Part shown: positions 33,586-41,597 of the stretch, one piece after another | How the letters are laid out: each line of letters opens with the position of its first letter | Numbering within the stretch: the first letter of the stretch is position 1 | Source: Clostridium sp. C2-6-12 | GTDB lineage: Bacteria > Bacillota > Clostridia > Clostridiales > Clostridiaceae | Assembly (NCBI RefSeq): GCF_009928485.1 | Contig: NZ_JAABNP010000005.1 | Location: 1 to 64,000, forward strand | Direction: 5' to 3' | Length of the DNA: 64,000 nucleotides | Translations under genes and position numbers: made by a program | The notes under the pieces: generated by a model | Databases searched by the model: none | Told to the model about the DNA's origin: nothing | The model's input: only the letters and a program-made list of their open reading frames with translations

Positions 33586-35235
33586 TTGGAAAATGTAGTT
33601 TATGTAACTGGACATAAAAATCCTGATTCAGATTCGATTTGTGCTGCATATGGGTATTCAGAGTTTAAAAATAAGACTAGCAAGCTTCCAACAAAGCCTG
33701 TAAGACTTGGAAATGTAAATGCAGAAACACAATTTATTTTAGATTATTTTGGAGTTAAAGCTCCTGATTTATTAGAAACAGTAAAACTTAAGGTTGAAGA
33801 TTTAGAATTCGATACTATTCCAGCAATAGCTCCAGAGATTTCATTAAAAAGAGCTTGGAATATAATGAGAGATAATCATATTAAATCTTTACCAGTTATT
33901 GATAGACATGAAAGATTGGTTGGAATTGTATCAATTTCAAATCTGACATCATCATATATGGATATATCAGATGAGAATATATTAGCTAAAAGTAAAACAT
34001 CAATAGAAAATATATTAGATACACTTTCAGCTACTAGTATATACATAAATGAAAACTGCAAAGTATTTAAAGGTAAGATTGCAGTTACTGCAATGAAACC
34101 AGACAGCTTAAAAGATCTTATTAAAGAAGGTGACATTGCACTTGTAGGTGACAGACCTGATGCTCAAGAAGCATTAATTGATATGAAAACATCACTAATT
34201 ATAATAACTGGTTCGCATACTCTTTCAGAAAATTTAATTACAAAAGCCAAGGAAAATGGAGTTACGGTAATAAGTACACCATATCATTCTTTTGTAGCTT
34301 CAAGATTATTAACTCAAAGTATACCTGTAAGCCATGTTATGGCTACAGATAATTTAATATCATTTTCAAAAGATGAGTTAGTTGAAGATATTAAAGATGT
34401 TATGGCTGAAACTAGATATAATAGCTATCCTGTTACTGATGAAGATGGAAGAGTTATTGGAACAGTTTCAAGATATCATCTTATTTCAAACCATAAGAAA
34501 AAGGTTATTCAAGTAGATCATAATGAAAGAGGTCAATCTGTTAATGGGCTAGAAGAAGCAGAAGTTCTTGAAATCATAGATCACCATAGAGTTGCCGATA
34601 TTCAAACAAGCAATCCAATATTCTTTAGAAATGAACCTCTTGGAAGTTCATCTACTATAGTTGGGAAATGTTATTTTGAACTTGGAATGACACCATCTAA
34701 AGAAGCAGCTGGCTTATTATGTGGTGCAATTATTTCAGACACTCTATTATTTAAGAGTCCAACTTGTACAGAACAAGATAAAATTGTATGTAAAAAGTTA
34801 GCTGAAATAGCTGGAATTGAAAGCTTAGAAGATTTTGCTAAACAAATGTTTAAAGCAGGAACTTCTTTAAAAGGAAAGACTGTTTCACAAATTTTCAACC
34901 AAGACTTTAAGCCTTTTACAATTGGTGAAGCTAAAGTTGGTGTAGCCCAAGTTAATACTATGGATATTGATGGATTTATGCCATTAAAGGATGAAATGTT
35001 AAGTTTTATGCAAAGTGAAGCAGATAATAAAGGTTATGATGTAGTTATGTTATTATTAACTGACATTTTAACAGAAGGTTCACAAGTTTTAGTTGCAGGT
35101 CAAAGACATGATTTTGTTGAAAAGACATTTAATGTTGAGTTAAAAGATTCAATGGCATTTTTACCAGGAGTATTATCAAGAAAGAAGCAAGTAATACCAC
35201 CACTTACTAATGCTATTAATTCAATTAAAAATTAA
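33586..35235 (+). CDS. ppaC: Manganese-dependent inorganic pyrophosphatase with CBS and DRTGG domains
   Basis: Family II pyrophosphatase of the DHH superfamily, 549 residues, nearly twice the core length because of an inserted regulatory module. Order: DHH N-part with GHKNPDSDSICAAYG (about 8-22), first CBS motif (RDNHIKSLPVID), DRTGG domain (about 140-240), second CBS motif (ETRYNSYPVTDEDGRVIGTV), the metal-binding IDHHRVADI, then DHHA2 (RKKQVIPPLTNAI). CBS/DRTGG forms are regulated by adenine nucleotides and diadenosine polyphosphates in studied clostridial enzymes. TTG 33586 follows AGGAGG. Confidence 0.95.
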   Translation: MENVVYVTGHKNPDSDSICAAYGYSEFKNKTSKLPTKPVRLGNVNAETQFILDYFGVKAPDLLETVKLKVEDLEFDTIPAIAPEISLKRAWNIMRDNHIKSLPVIDRHERLVGIVSISNLTSSYMDISDENILAKSKTSIENILDTLSATSIYINENCKVFKGKIAVTAMKPDSLKDLIKEGDIALVGDRPDAQEALIDMKTSLIIITGSHTLSENLITKAKENGVTVISTPYHSFVASRLLTQSIPVSHVMATDNLISFSKDELVEDIKDVMAETRYNSYPVTDEDGRVIGTVSRYHLISNHKKKVIQVDHNERGQSVNGLEEAEVLEIIDHHRVADIQTSNPIFFRNEPLGSSSTIVGKCYFELGMTPSKEAAGLLCGAIISDTLLFKSPTCTEQDKIVCKKLAEIAGIESLEDFAKQMFKAGTSLKGKTVSQIFNQDFKPFTIGEAKVGVAQVNTMDIDGFMPLKDEMLSFMQSEADNKGYDVVMLLLTDILTEGSQVLVAGQRHDFVEKTFNVELKDSMAFLPGVLSRKKQVIPPLTNAINSIKN

Positions 35236-35260
35236 TTAGATAAAAGTTATATAATAATAG

Positions 35261-35303
35261 ATTAGCAAGATTAGAATTAGTAATTTTGCTAATTTATTTT
35301 TTT
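35261..35303 (+). terminator. Intrinsic terminator after ppaC
   Basis: ATTAGCAAGATT (35261-35272) pairs with AATTTTGCTAAT (35282-35293) with one G-U pair, followed by TTATTTTTTT. Confidence 0.8.
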
Positions 35304-35522
35304 GTTGAAATATAGGAGATTACTAATAAATATAGGTTAGAAGTAGTAATTAGTATTAAATTTATGTGTATATAGTATTGTTTTAAATAAATGTTGTTAA
35401 CATGTTTAAGAATTATATTAAGTGGCAAGTATTAAAAAGAAGTATGAAATATTTAAATTAATCAAGGTTAATAATTTTGTTAAATTAAGTAATGCTGATA
35501 ATATATATTGAGGTGAATCTTT

Positions 35523-36404
35523 TTGATACGAAAACAAATAAAGCTAAAGAGATTAAAATTTCACATAAATGAATTTACAAAAAATAATGTTTATAAACAT
35601 AAGAAAATTAATTACTGTTCAATTTGTGGTGGAAAGAAATTTATTAAATATGGGTATTACAATGGTATACAGAGATATAAATGTAAAGAATGTGGTAAGA
35701 GTTTTTCAAAAACTACCAATTCCTTATTAAGCTATTCAAAGAAAGATTTAAATATATGGATAGAATTTATTGAATTAATGATGAAAAGAAAATCATTAAG
35801 ATTTTGTGCTGAAAAATTAAACATTAATTTAGCAACAGCATTTTATTGGAGGCATAAAATTTTACATGTTTTAAAAAGTGATAGCATTCCTAAAACCTTA
35901 AAGGGGTATGTGCATATTAATAAAACAATATTAAAGGAAAATTTTAAAGGAAATAGAAATATAGGATCAAAGAGAAGAAGAAATATATGGGTTGTAGCAG
36001 CAAAGGGGAATGAAGATTCAATGTTAGTTATACCTGCATTTACTGATTTTTGGGATTGGAATTTATTTAAAAATAAAATTTATTCAAAAATTGAAGAAGA
36101 AGCGTATATTGTCCCTTATGAAGATAGATATATACGCATACAAGCCAAAAAACATAATCAAGCTTTGGAAACTAAAGTTAATACTTCTCCTGAAAATAGA
36201 ATAAAATATATTATAGTGAATTTGAGAAAATGGATTGGTAAATACAAAGGTGTTGCTACTAAATATTTGGAAAGTTATCTTCAGCTATTTGTTTTGTTCA
36301 ATTTGGATAGGAAGATAGATTATATAGATGTAACATCATATTTATGGCGTAAAAATTCATTCATTAAAACACAAGAAATTAAAATGCAGCAATTGAAAAT
36401 ATAA
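35523..36404 (+). CDS. IS1595-type transposase relative with eroded catalytic residues
   Basis: A 293-residue intact frame. The N-terminal zinc ribbon has two Cys pairs (CSICGGKKFIKYGYYNGIQ, then YKCKECGKSF). A helix-turn-helix follows (SLRFCAEKLNINLATAFYWR) and a transposase-fold region with GVATKYLESYL, all as in IS1595-family enzymes. In active relatives the first catalytic Asp lies in an I-D-E-T motif; here it reads HINKT. The second Asp motif (CTD) reads VPYED, and the N-x-Y-H element reads IKYIIV. The protein is probably catalytically dead but DNA-binding. TTG 35523 follows GAGGTGA. No terminal inverted repeats or target duplications were recognised around it. Confidence 0.78.
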   Translation: MIRKQIKLKRLKFHINEFTKNNVYKHKKINYCSICGGKKFIKYGYYNGIQRYKCKECGKSFSKTTNSLLSYSKKDLNIWIEFIELMMKRKSLRFCAEKLNINLATAFYWRHKILHVLKSDSIPKTLKGYVHINKTILKENFKGNRNIGSKRRRNIWVVAAKGNEDSMLVIPAFTDFWDWNLFKNKIYSKIEEEAYIVPYEDRYIRIQAKKHNQALETKVNTSPENRIKYIIVNLRKWIGKYKGVATKYLESYLQLFVLFNLDRKIDYIDVTSYLWRKNSFIKTQEIKMQQLKI

Positions 36405-36871
36405 TAATGAAAAATATTAATATAAGTTCCGTTTGTTATCAAAATAAATAAAATGCCTTTAACTAAAAAATGAATTTCTAAATATTCAAGTACATTTATA
36501 TTACTAACAACAATATTTTAAAACAATGATGTATATACTTTTTTAGTATATATATTCTAAGGGCATGGTGTGTTGTAAAAATTAATTTTGAGTGTATTTC
36601 CCACTTGATAAGATTTTAGTAGTAGAAAAGTTATAGCTTGTAGAAGAATCTCTGTGATTACGGTATAGTTTCTTCTTATATAAGTAAAAAGATTTTGGTT
36701 ACAGCATACCTGCATTTTATATAGGTAAAAAGATTTTGATTGCAGCATAGCTGCTTTTTATATAAGTGAAAAGATCCTTATTGTGGCATAGCCACTCTTT
36801 TATATGTGCATACTTTTCCAAAATAAAAATATATATATTATGTAAGTAATCTTATATAAGGAGGAAAAGTT
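36405..36871. other. Intergenic region holding a 41-bp repeat array
   Basis: 467 bases without a gene. The first 240 are AT-rich and featureless; the last third contains the repeat array described separately, and AAGGAGG at 36857-36865 serves the Ca2+ ATPase. Small open frames here are artefacts of the repeats. Confidence 0.6.
36644..36812. repeat. 41-bp hairpin repeat array (family B), four units
   Basis: Four degenerate units with an exact 41-bp period measured at the hairpin: 36660, 36701, 36742, 36783. Unit 3 has GCAGC-ATA-GCTGC and unit 4 GTGGC-ATA-GCCAC, so both stem arms changed together. Between hairpins lies a conserved TTTTATATAAGTGAAAAGAT-like linker. Unit 1 is the most decayed. 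The array runs opposite to that at 48.1 kb. Confidence 0.85.
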
Positions 36872-39472
36872 GTGGTACAGGAAAAGGAATTGACATCTGG
36901 TCTTACTACTAAGGAAGCAGAGAAGAGAATTAAGGAGTTTGGACTTAATGAATTAAAGCACCATAATAGAGCATCAGCACTTAAAATATTTTTGTCTCAG
37001 TTTAATGATTTTATTGTTTGGGTTTTAATCGCAGCAACTTTAATTTCAGGAGTGATTGGAGATAAGGCAGATGCAGTAACAATACTTATAATAATTGTCA
37101 TTAATGCAATACTTGGTTTTATACAAGAATTTAGAACTGAAAAATCATTAGAAGCATTGAAGGAGCTTGCGGCTCCAACTTGTAAGGTTTTGAGAGATTC
37201 AAGTTTAAAGATTATAAATTCAATTTATTTAACAATAGGAGACACTGTTATTTTAGAGGCAGGAGACAGAATACCAGCTGATGGATTTTTTATTGAAAGT
37301 TCAGGAGTAGTTGTAGATGAATCCTTGTTAACAGGTGAGTCTGTAGGGGTAAATAAAGAGGCGAAAAAATATAACACAAATAAATTAAATGTTAAAAATG
37401 AAAGTAAAAGTAGCAAAATAAATAAAGATAATACAGGTTATATGGGTACTACCGTTGTAAAGGGGAAGGGATTATTTAAAGTAGACTGTATAGGCATGAA
37501 AACTGAAATGGGGAAGATAGCAGATTTAATTCAAAATATTGAGGAAGAAAAATCTCCTTTAAATAAGAGATTAGATTCACTAGGAAAGGTTTTAGTGGTC
37601 ATTTGTCTTGTAATATGTGGAATTGTTACTGCAATGGGCATAATAAGAGGCAATGATATAACAGAAATGTTTTTACTTGGTGTAAGTCTTGCAGTTGCTG
37701 CAATTCCAGAAGGGTTAGCTGCAATTGTTACAGTTTCTTTAGCTCTTGGGGTATCTAGAATGCTTAAAAAAAATGCGTTGGTAAGAAAGCTGCCAGCAGT
37801 GGAAACTTTAGGATGTACTTCAGTAATATGCTCTGATAAGACAGGAACTTTAACTCAAAATAAAATGACTGTGAAAGAAGTATATTTAAACGGAAAGATA
37901 TTTGAAATTGAAAAAGAAAATATGAATAATAATACAAAGTTTAAAAAGGCCCTTATATATTGTAATGATTGCAATTATGATTTTACAAAGAAAAATTTAA
38001 GTGAGGCACTTCATGGAGATCCAACTGAAACAGCATTAATAAGTATGTTTTTCAATAAAGTTAATGAACTTGAGGATTTTGTAAGTAGAGCTAACAGAGT
38101 ATTTGATATACCATTTGATTCTATTAGAAAAATGATGTCTGTTATAGTAAGGGAAGGTGAAAAAGAAACCTGTTATGTAAAAGGAGCACCTGAAAGAGTA
38201 ATTGAAAGATGTGATTATATTTTAGAAAATGATAAAATTAAACCCTTCACATATCAAAAGAAAAAGCAAGTAGCTGATTTTATTGAAGCAATGTCCTCAA
38301 GGGCATTAAGATGTATTGCAGCAGCATATAAGGAAGAACATCTCATAAAAGGTGAAAAGCTTGAAGAAAATTTAATCTTCATAGGAATAGCAGGAAGCAT
38401 AGATCCACCAAGAGAGGAAGCAAAGGATGCTGTCTTAAAATGTAAGCTTGCAGGAATAAAGCCTGTTATGATAACAGGAGACCATAAAAACACAGCGCTA
38501 GCTATAGCAAAATCATTAAATATTTGCAATACTTCTGAACAGGTTATGACTGGTGAGGAAATAGAGGAAATCAGCGATTTAGAATTAGAGGGGAAAATAA
38601 AAAAAATAAGAGTTTTTGCAAGGGTTTCACCTAGTCATAAATTAAGAATTGTACGTGCCTTCAAGAAAAAAGGAAATATTGTCGCTATGACAGGGGATGG
38701 AGTAAATGATGCGCCTGCTATTAAAGAATCAGACATTGGAATTTCAATGGGCATTTCTGGAACTGATGTAACTAAGGAAGCTTCCTCAATGATTCTCATG
38801 GATGATAATTTTTCTACTATAGTTGCTGCTGTTGAAGAGGGAAGAATAATATATGATAATATAAGAAAATTCATAAGATATTTATTGTCTTGCAATTTAG
38901 GTGAAGTTTTAACTATGTTTTTGGCAACAGTATTTTATCTTCCAAATCCATTAAGTCCAATACAGATATTGCTTGTAAATTTAGCTACAGATGGGCTCCC
39001 AGCTATAGCCCTTGGAGTAGATCCGCCAGAGCAGGATATAATGAGACAGTTGCCAAGGGAGAAAAAAGAAAGTATATTTGCAAGAGGGTTAGTTGAAAAA
39101 ATATTGATAAGAGGTTCGTTGATAGGACTATGCACTTTGCTTTCATTTATGGTGGGCAGATATTATAAGATGAATTTGGAGACTTGCAGAACTTTAGCCT
39201 TATGTACTTTAGTAATGTCACAATTAATTCATGTATTTGAATGCAGATCAGAAAGACATTCTATTTTCCAAATAAAATTATTTACTAATCCATATTTAGT
39301 AGGAGCAGTAGCAATATCAATAATATTAATATGCTCAGTATTATATGTTCCATTTTTACAGGAAGTATTTCATACAGTACCATTATCTATTAATCAATGG
39401 CTTATTGTAATGTTCTTTTCTGGGATAATTGCTTTTATTAATAGTGTTTATTTATTGATTAAATCTAAGTAA
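36872..39472 (+). CDS. Calcium-transporting P-type ATPase (PMCA/SERCA type)
   Basis: P2-type cation ATPase of 866 residues in the cell membrane, most likely exporting Ca2+. Motifs: LLTGESVGV actuator loop, AAIPEGLAAIVTVSLALGV in helix 4 (the Ca2+-site Glu), CSDKTGTLTQNKMT with phosphorylated Asp 322, CYVKGAPERVIERCD, MITGDHKNTA, MTGDGVNDAPAIKESDIG, and NLATDGLPAIALG in helix 6. The N-terminal LTTKEAEKRIKEFGLNEL is the cation-ATPase N-domain. GTG 36872 follows AGGAGG. It is a useful contrast to the eroded relative at 48404. Confidence 0.95.
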   Translation: MVQEKELTSGLTTKEAEKRIKEFGLNELKHHNRASALKIFLSQFNDFIVWVLIAATLISGVIGDKADAVTILIIIVINAILGFIQEFRTEKSLEALKELAAPTCKVLRDSSLKIINSIYLTIGDTVILEAGDRIPADGFFIESSGVVVDESLLTGESVGVNKEAKKYNTNKLNVKNESKSSKINKDNTGYMGTTVVKGKGLFKVDCIGMKTEMGKIADLIQNIEEEKSPLNKRLDSLGKVLVVICLVICGIVTAMGIIRGNDITEMFLLGVSLAVAAIPEGLAAIVTVSLALGVSRMLKKNALVRKLPAVETLGCTSVICSDKTGTLTQNKMTVKEVYLNGKIFEIEKENMNNNTKFKKALIYCNDCNYDFTKKNLSEALHGDPTETALISMFFNKVNELEDFVSRANRVFDIPFDSIRKMMSVIVREGEKETCYVKGAPERVIERCDYILENDKIKPFTYQKKKQVADFIEAMSSRALRCIAAAYKEEHLIKGEKLEENLIFIGIAGSIDPPREEAKDAVLKCKLAGIKPVMITGDHKNTALAIAKSLNICNTSEQVMTGEEIEEISDLELEGKIKKIRVFARVSPSHKLRIVRAFKKKGNIVAMTGDGVNDAPAIKESDIGISMGISGTDVTKEASSMILMDDNFSTIVAAVEEGRIIYDNIRKFIRYLLSCNLGEVLTMFLATVFYLPNPLSPIQILLVNLATDGLPAIALGVDPPEQDIMRQLPREKKESIFARGLVEKILIRGSLIGLCTLLSFMVGRYYKMNLETCRTLALCTLVMSQLIHVFECRSERHSIFQIKLFTNPYLVGAVAISIILICSVLYVPFLQEVFHTVPLSINQWLIVMFFSGIIAFINSVYLLIKSK

Positions 39473-39502
39473 ATGAATAATGAATACCGATAATTATTCA
39501 TC

Positions 39503-39529
39503 AAAAAAAGGGCTTTAGCCCTTTTTTTA
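39503..39529. terminator. Bidirectional terminator between convergent genes
   Basis: AAAAAAAGGGCT (39503-39514) and AGCCCTTTTTTT (39517-39528) form a perfect stem with a two-base centre. It serves the ATPase on the + strand and the unknown gene on the - strand, whose stop codon it touches. Confidence 0.92.
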
Positions 39530-39955
39530 TCTTCTCATATTCATTGCTTGCTTACGTGATTTTTTTATTTGACTATGATCTATTGGGAATAAATCTTTTT
39601 TTGTTGTAAGATTTAATAAATTCATAATTTGAACTTCTTGCGAATTTTCCTTCTTGCTATCTTTTTCACCTGTAACACCCATTACAATAACTTTATGACC
39701 TTGTTTTACAGTAATAAATTCAGGTTTCTTAAACCATCTATTTTTTTTGTACCAGCATTTAACAACAGTTCTGCCTACTTCAGGTTTTACAACCATTTCA
39801 ATCATCAATCTATGGAATATAAAGTAACTTTTTGGAATAATCTTTATAGAAAGAATAGTCCCAGATAGGCTTGTAATTCTATCCCCATATTTCTCCATAT
39901 AAGCATTTTGAAAATAGTTACTAAATTTACCGCTTAATTTTTCTTTAAAACCCAT
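39527..39955 (-). CDS. Conserved-looking protein of unknown function
   Basis: A 142-residue protein, not recognised. It has no membrane helix. It contains a beta-rich middle (ITSLSGTILSIKIIPKSYFI, MVVKPEVGRTVVKCWYKKN, VTVKQGHKVIVMGV-like pattern) that could be an OB- or SH3-like barrel, and a basic C-terminus (IKKSRKQAMNMRR). AGGAGCAA precedes its ATG (at 39955, minus strand). A palindrome lies 22 bases upstream. It converges with the Ca2+ ATPase. Confidence 0.7.
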   Translation of the reverse strand: MGFKEKLSGKFSNYFQNAYMEKYGDRITSLSGTILSIKIIPKSYFIFHRLMIEMVVKPEVGRTVVKCWYKKNRWFKKPEFITVKQGHKVIVMGVTGEKDSKKENSQEVQIMNLLNLTTKKDLFPIDHSQIKKSRKQAMNMRR

Positions 39956-39977
39956 TATAATTGCTCCTTTACATAAA

Positions 39978-39998
39978 AATATCGATAATAACGATATT
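39978..39998. promoter_or_regulatory. Operator-like palindrome AATATCG-N7-CGATATT
   Basis: A perfect 7+7 bp inverted repeat, 22 bases upstream of the minus-strand unknown gene and in the shared gap before dinB. No T-run follows, so a protein-binding site is more likely than a terminator. Confidence 0.4.
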
Positions 39999-40218
39999 AT
40001 ACTTATAATCCTTTATTATTATACCATATGAACTTAAGAAATAGGTAGTTTTTTATTATTGCTAATTGTTTATTCAATTAGTTATAATAAGATTAGAAAA
40101 AAGTAAACAAATGTTTGCACTTTTACATGGAAAGAGTGAACATGAACATAAAAATTGCAGTAAAATTTGTTTAAGGATGAATATAACTGCAGAAGATAAT
40201 AATGAGGTGAGCTATAAA

Positions 40219-41265
40219 ATGGAAAATCAAATATTACATGTAGACATGGATGCTTTTTTTGCTTCTGTTGAGCAAAGGGATAATCCAGAACTTAGAGGCA
40301 AGCCTGTTATTGTAGGAGGAGTAAGTGAAAGAGGAGTTGTATCAACTTGCTCCTATGAAGCTAGAAAATTTGGAGTACATTCAGCTATGCCAATGTTTAT
40401 GGCTAGGGAAAAATGTCCAAAGGGAATTTATATTTCAGGTAGATATGGAAGATATACAAAGGCTTCTCAAGAGATATTTAAAATACTCAATGAGGTTACT
40501 CCTTTAGTAGAGCAGGTTTCTATTGATGAAGGCTTTTTAGATTTATCTCAAGGGAAATTTAAAGATGGAATGGAAGCAGCAAGGTATATTAAAAATAGAG
40601 TTTATAAAGAAGTTCAATTAACTTTATCCATTGGTATATCTTATAATAAGTTTTTGGCTAAGCTTGCTTCAGATTGGAATAAGCCAAATGGAATTAAGGA
40701 AATAGGAAAGGAAATGATACCAGACATATTATTGCCACTTTCAATATCCAAAATTCATGGATTAGGAAAGGTATCGGTTTCTAAGTTAAATAATATGGGC
40801 ATATATTACATTAAAGATTTATATAAGATGCCTAAAGAATTTTATTTGGAATATTTAGGAAAGAATGGTTTGGAAGTATACGACAGAATTAGAGGGCAGG
40901 ATAATAGAAAAGTTGAAGTTCTTCATGAAAGGAAATCTGTTGGAAAGGAAAGAACTTTGAAAGCAGATACAAAAAATAAAGAAGAATTGCTTGAATATAT
41001 TAAGGAATTTTCTTTTGAGATAGAGGAAGTTTTAAGCAGGAAAAATGTAATTGGAAAAACTATAACGTTAAAATATAAAAATAAATATTTTGAAAATCAT
41101 ACAAGAAGTAAAACATTAAACAATTATATTGGAACAAGTTCAGAAATTTTTAAGGCTGCTGAAGAATTATTAGAAAATGAAGAATTAGATGAAGAAATAA
41201 GATTGATTGGAATTAGTATATCTTCATTTAAGGAAACAGAAGCAGAGCAATTAAGTTTATTATAA
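40219..41265 (+). CDS. dinB: DNA polymerase IV (DinB)
   Basis: Y-family translesion polymerase of 348 residues. Motifs are LHVDMDAFFASVEQR (metal site), GVVSTCSYEARKFGVHSAMP, SIDEGFLDL (catalytic SIDE), ASDWNKPNGIKEI, and the little-finger domain with GKERTL. The end EQLSLL is a good sliding-clamp-binding peptide. The start is ATG 40219 after GAGGTGA (40204-40210); an in-frame open stretch of 51 codons upstream has no ribosome site and does not match the family. No clear LexA box was found. Confidence 0.95.
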   Translation: MENQILHVDMDAFFASVEQRDNPELRGKPVIVGGVSERGVVSTCSYEARKFGVHSAMPMFMAREKCPKGIYISGRYGRYTKASQEIFKILNEVTPLVEQVSIDEGFLDLSQGKFKDGMEAARYIKNRVYKEVQLTLSIGISYNKFLAKLASDWNKPNGIKEIGKEMIPDILLPLSISKIHGLGKVSVSKLNNMGIYYIKDLYKMPKEFYLEYLGKNGLEVYDRIRGQDNRKVEVLHERKSVGKERTLKADTKNKEELLEYIKEFSFEIEEVLSRKNVIGKTITLKYKNKYFENHTRSKTLNNYIGTSSEIFKAAEELLENEELDEEIRLIGISISSFKETEAEQLSLL

Positions 41266-41597
41266 TAATAAAAATTCTTTACGCTTAAAAAGCCATGATT
41301 AGATGAGTGCAATTAAATCATTTATTTATGGTTTTTATTTATTTAAGAAATATTATTGTTTATTAAAAGTTATTCTAGCTGATTTCTATAAAAGTTTTAA
41401 AAAAGTATATCTATTTTATTGTTTAAAGAATATTAATATAATATATATTCTAATTAAATTTTATGGCTATAGTAAGTGAAAGAACAAAAGGTGAAATTTT
41501 AAAAGGAATAGAATTTAATGCGATTATATATTATTAATTAGGGAGGAGTCTGCTTAGAAATTTATATAAGATAAAAATTTTTAAGTAGAAGAAGATT
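41266..41597. other. Intergenic region between dinB and the LonC-like gene
   Basis: A probable terminator occupies 41287-41340. The rest is AT-rich leader. It contains a strong ribosome-like sequence (AGGGAGGAG, about 41540) with no usable start nearby, and a 24-codon open frame at 41463-41537 that lacks a ribosome site. No promoter could be fixed confidently. Confidence 0.45.
41287..41340 (+). terminator. Probable terminator after dinB
   Basis: AAAAGCCAT pairs with ATGGTTTTT with one G-U pair, a TGATT/AATCA inner stem, and a T-rich tail. The loop is long. Confidence 0.5.

Noticed and set aside
35400..36500. Active insertion sequence
   Set aside because: No terminal inverted repeats or target-site duplication were recognised and the transposase catalytic residues are missing.
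36644..36812. CRISPR array (regularly spaced repeats)
   Set aside because: The period is regular, but the sequences between hairpins are also conserved between units, the repeats themselves diverge, and there are no cas genes.
40066..40218. N-terminal extension of DinB
   Set aside because: The frame is open for 51 more codons, but there is no ribosome site and the protein family starts at the MENQILHVDMDAFF region, which has GAGGTGA before it.
41463..41537. 24-codon open frame before the LonC-like gene
   Set aside because: It reads like coding sequence (MAIVSERTKGEILKG) but has no ribosome site and no partner; it may be a remnant.
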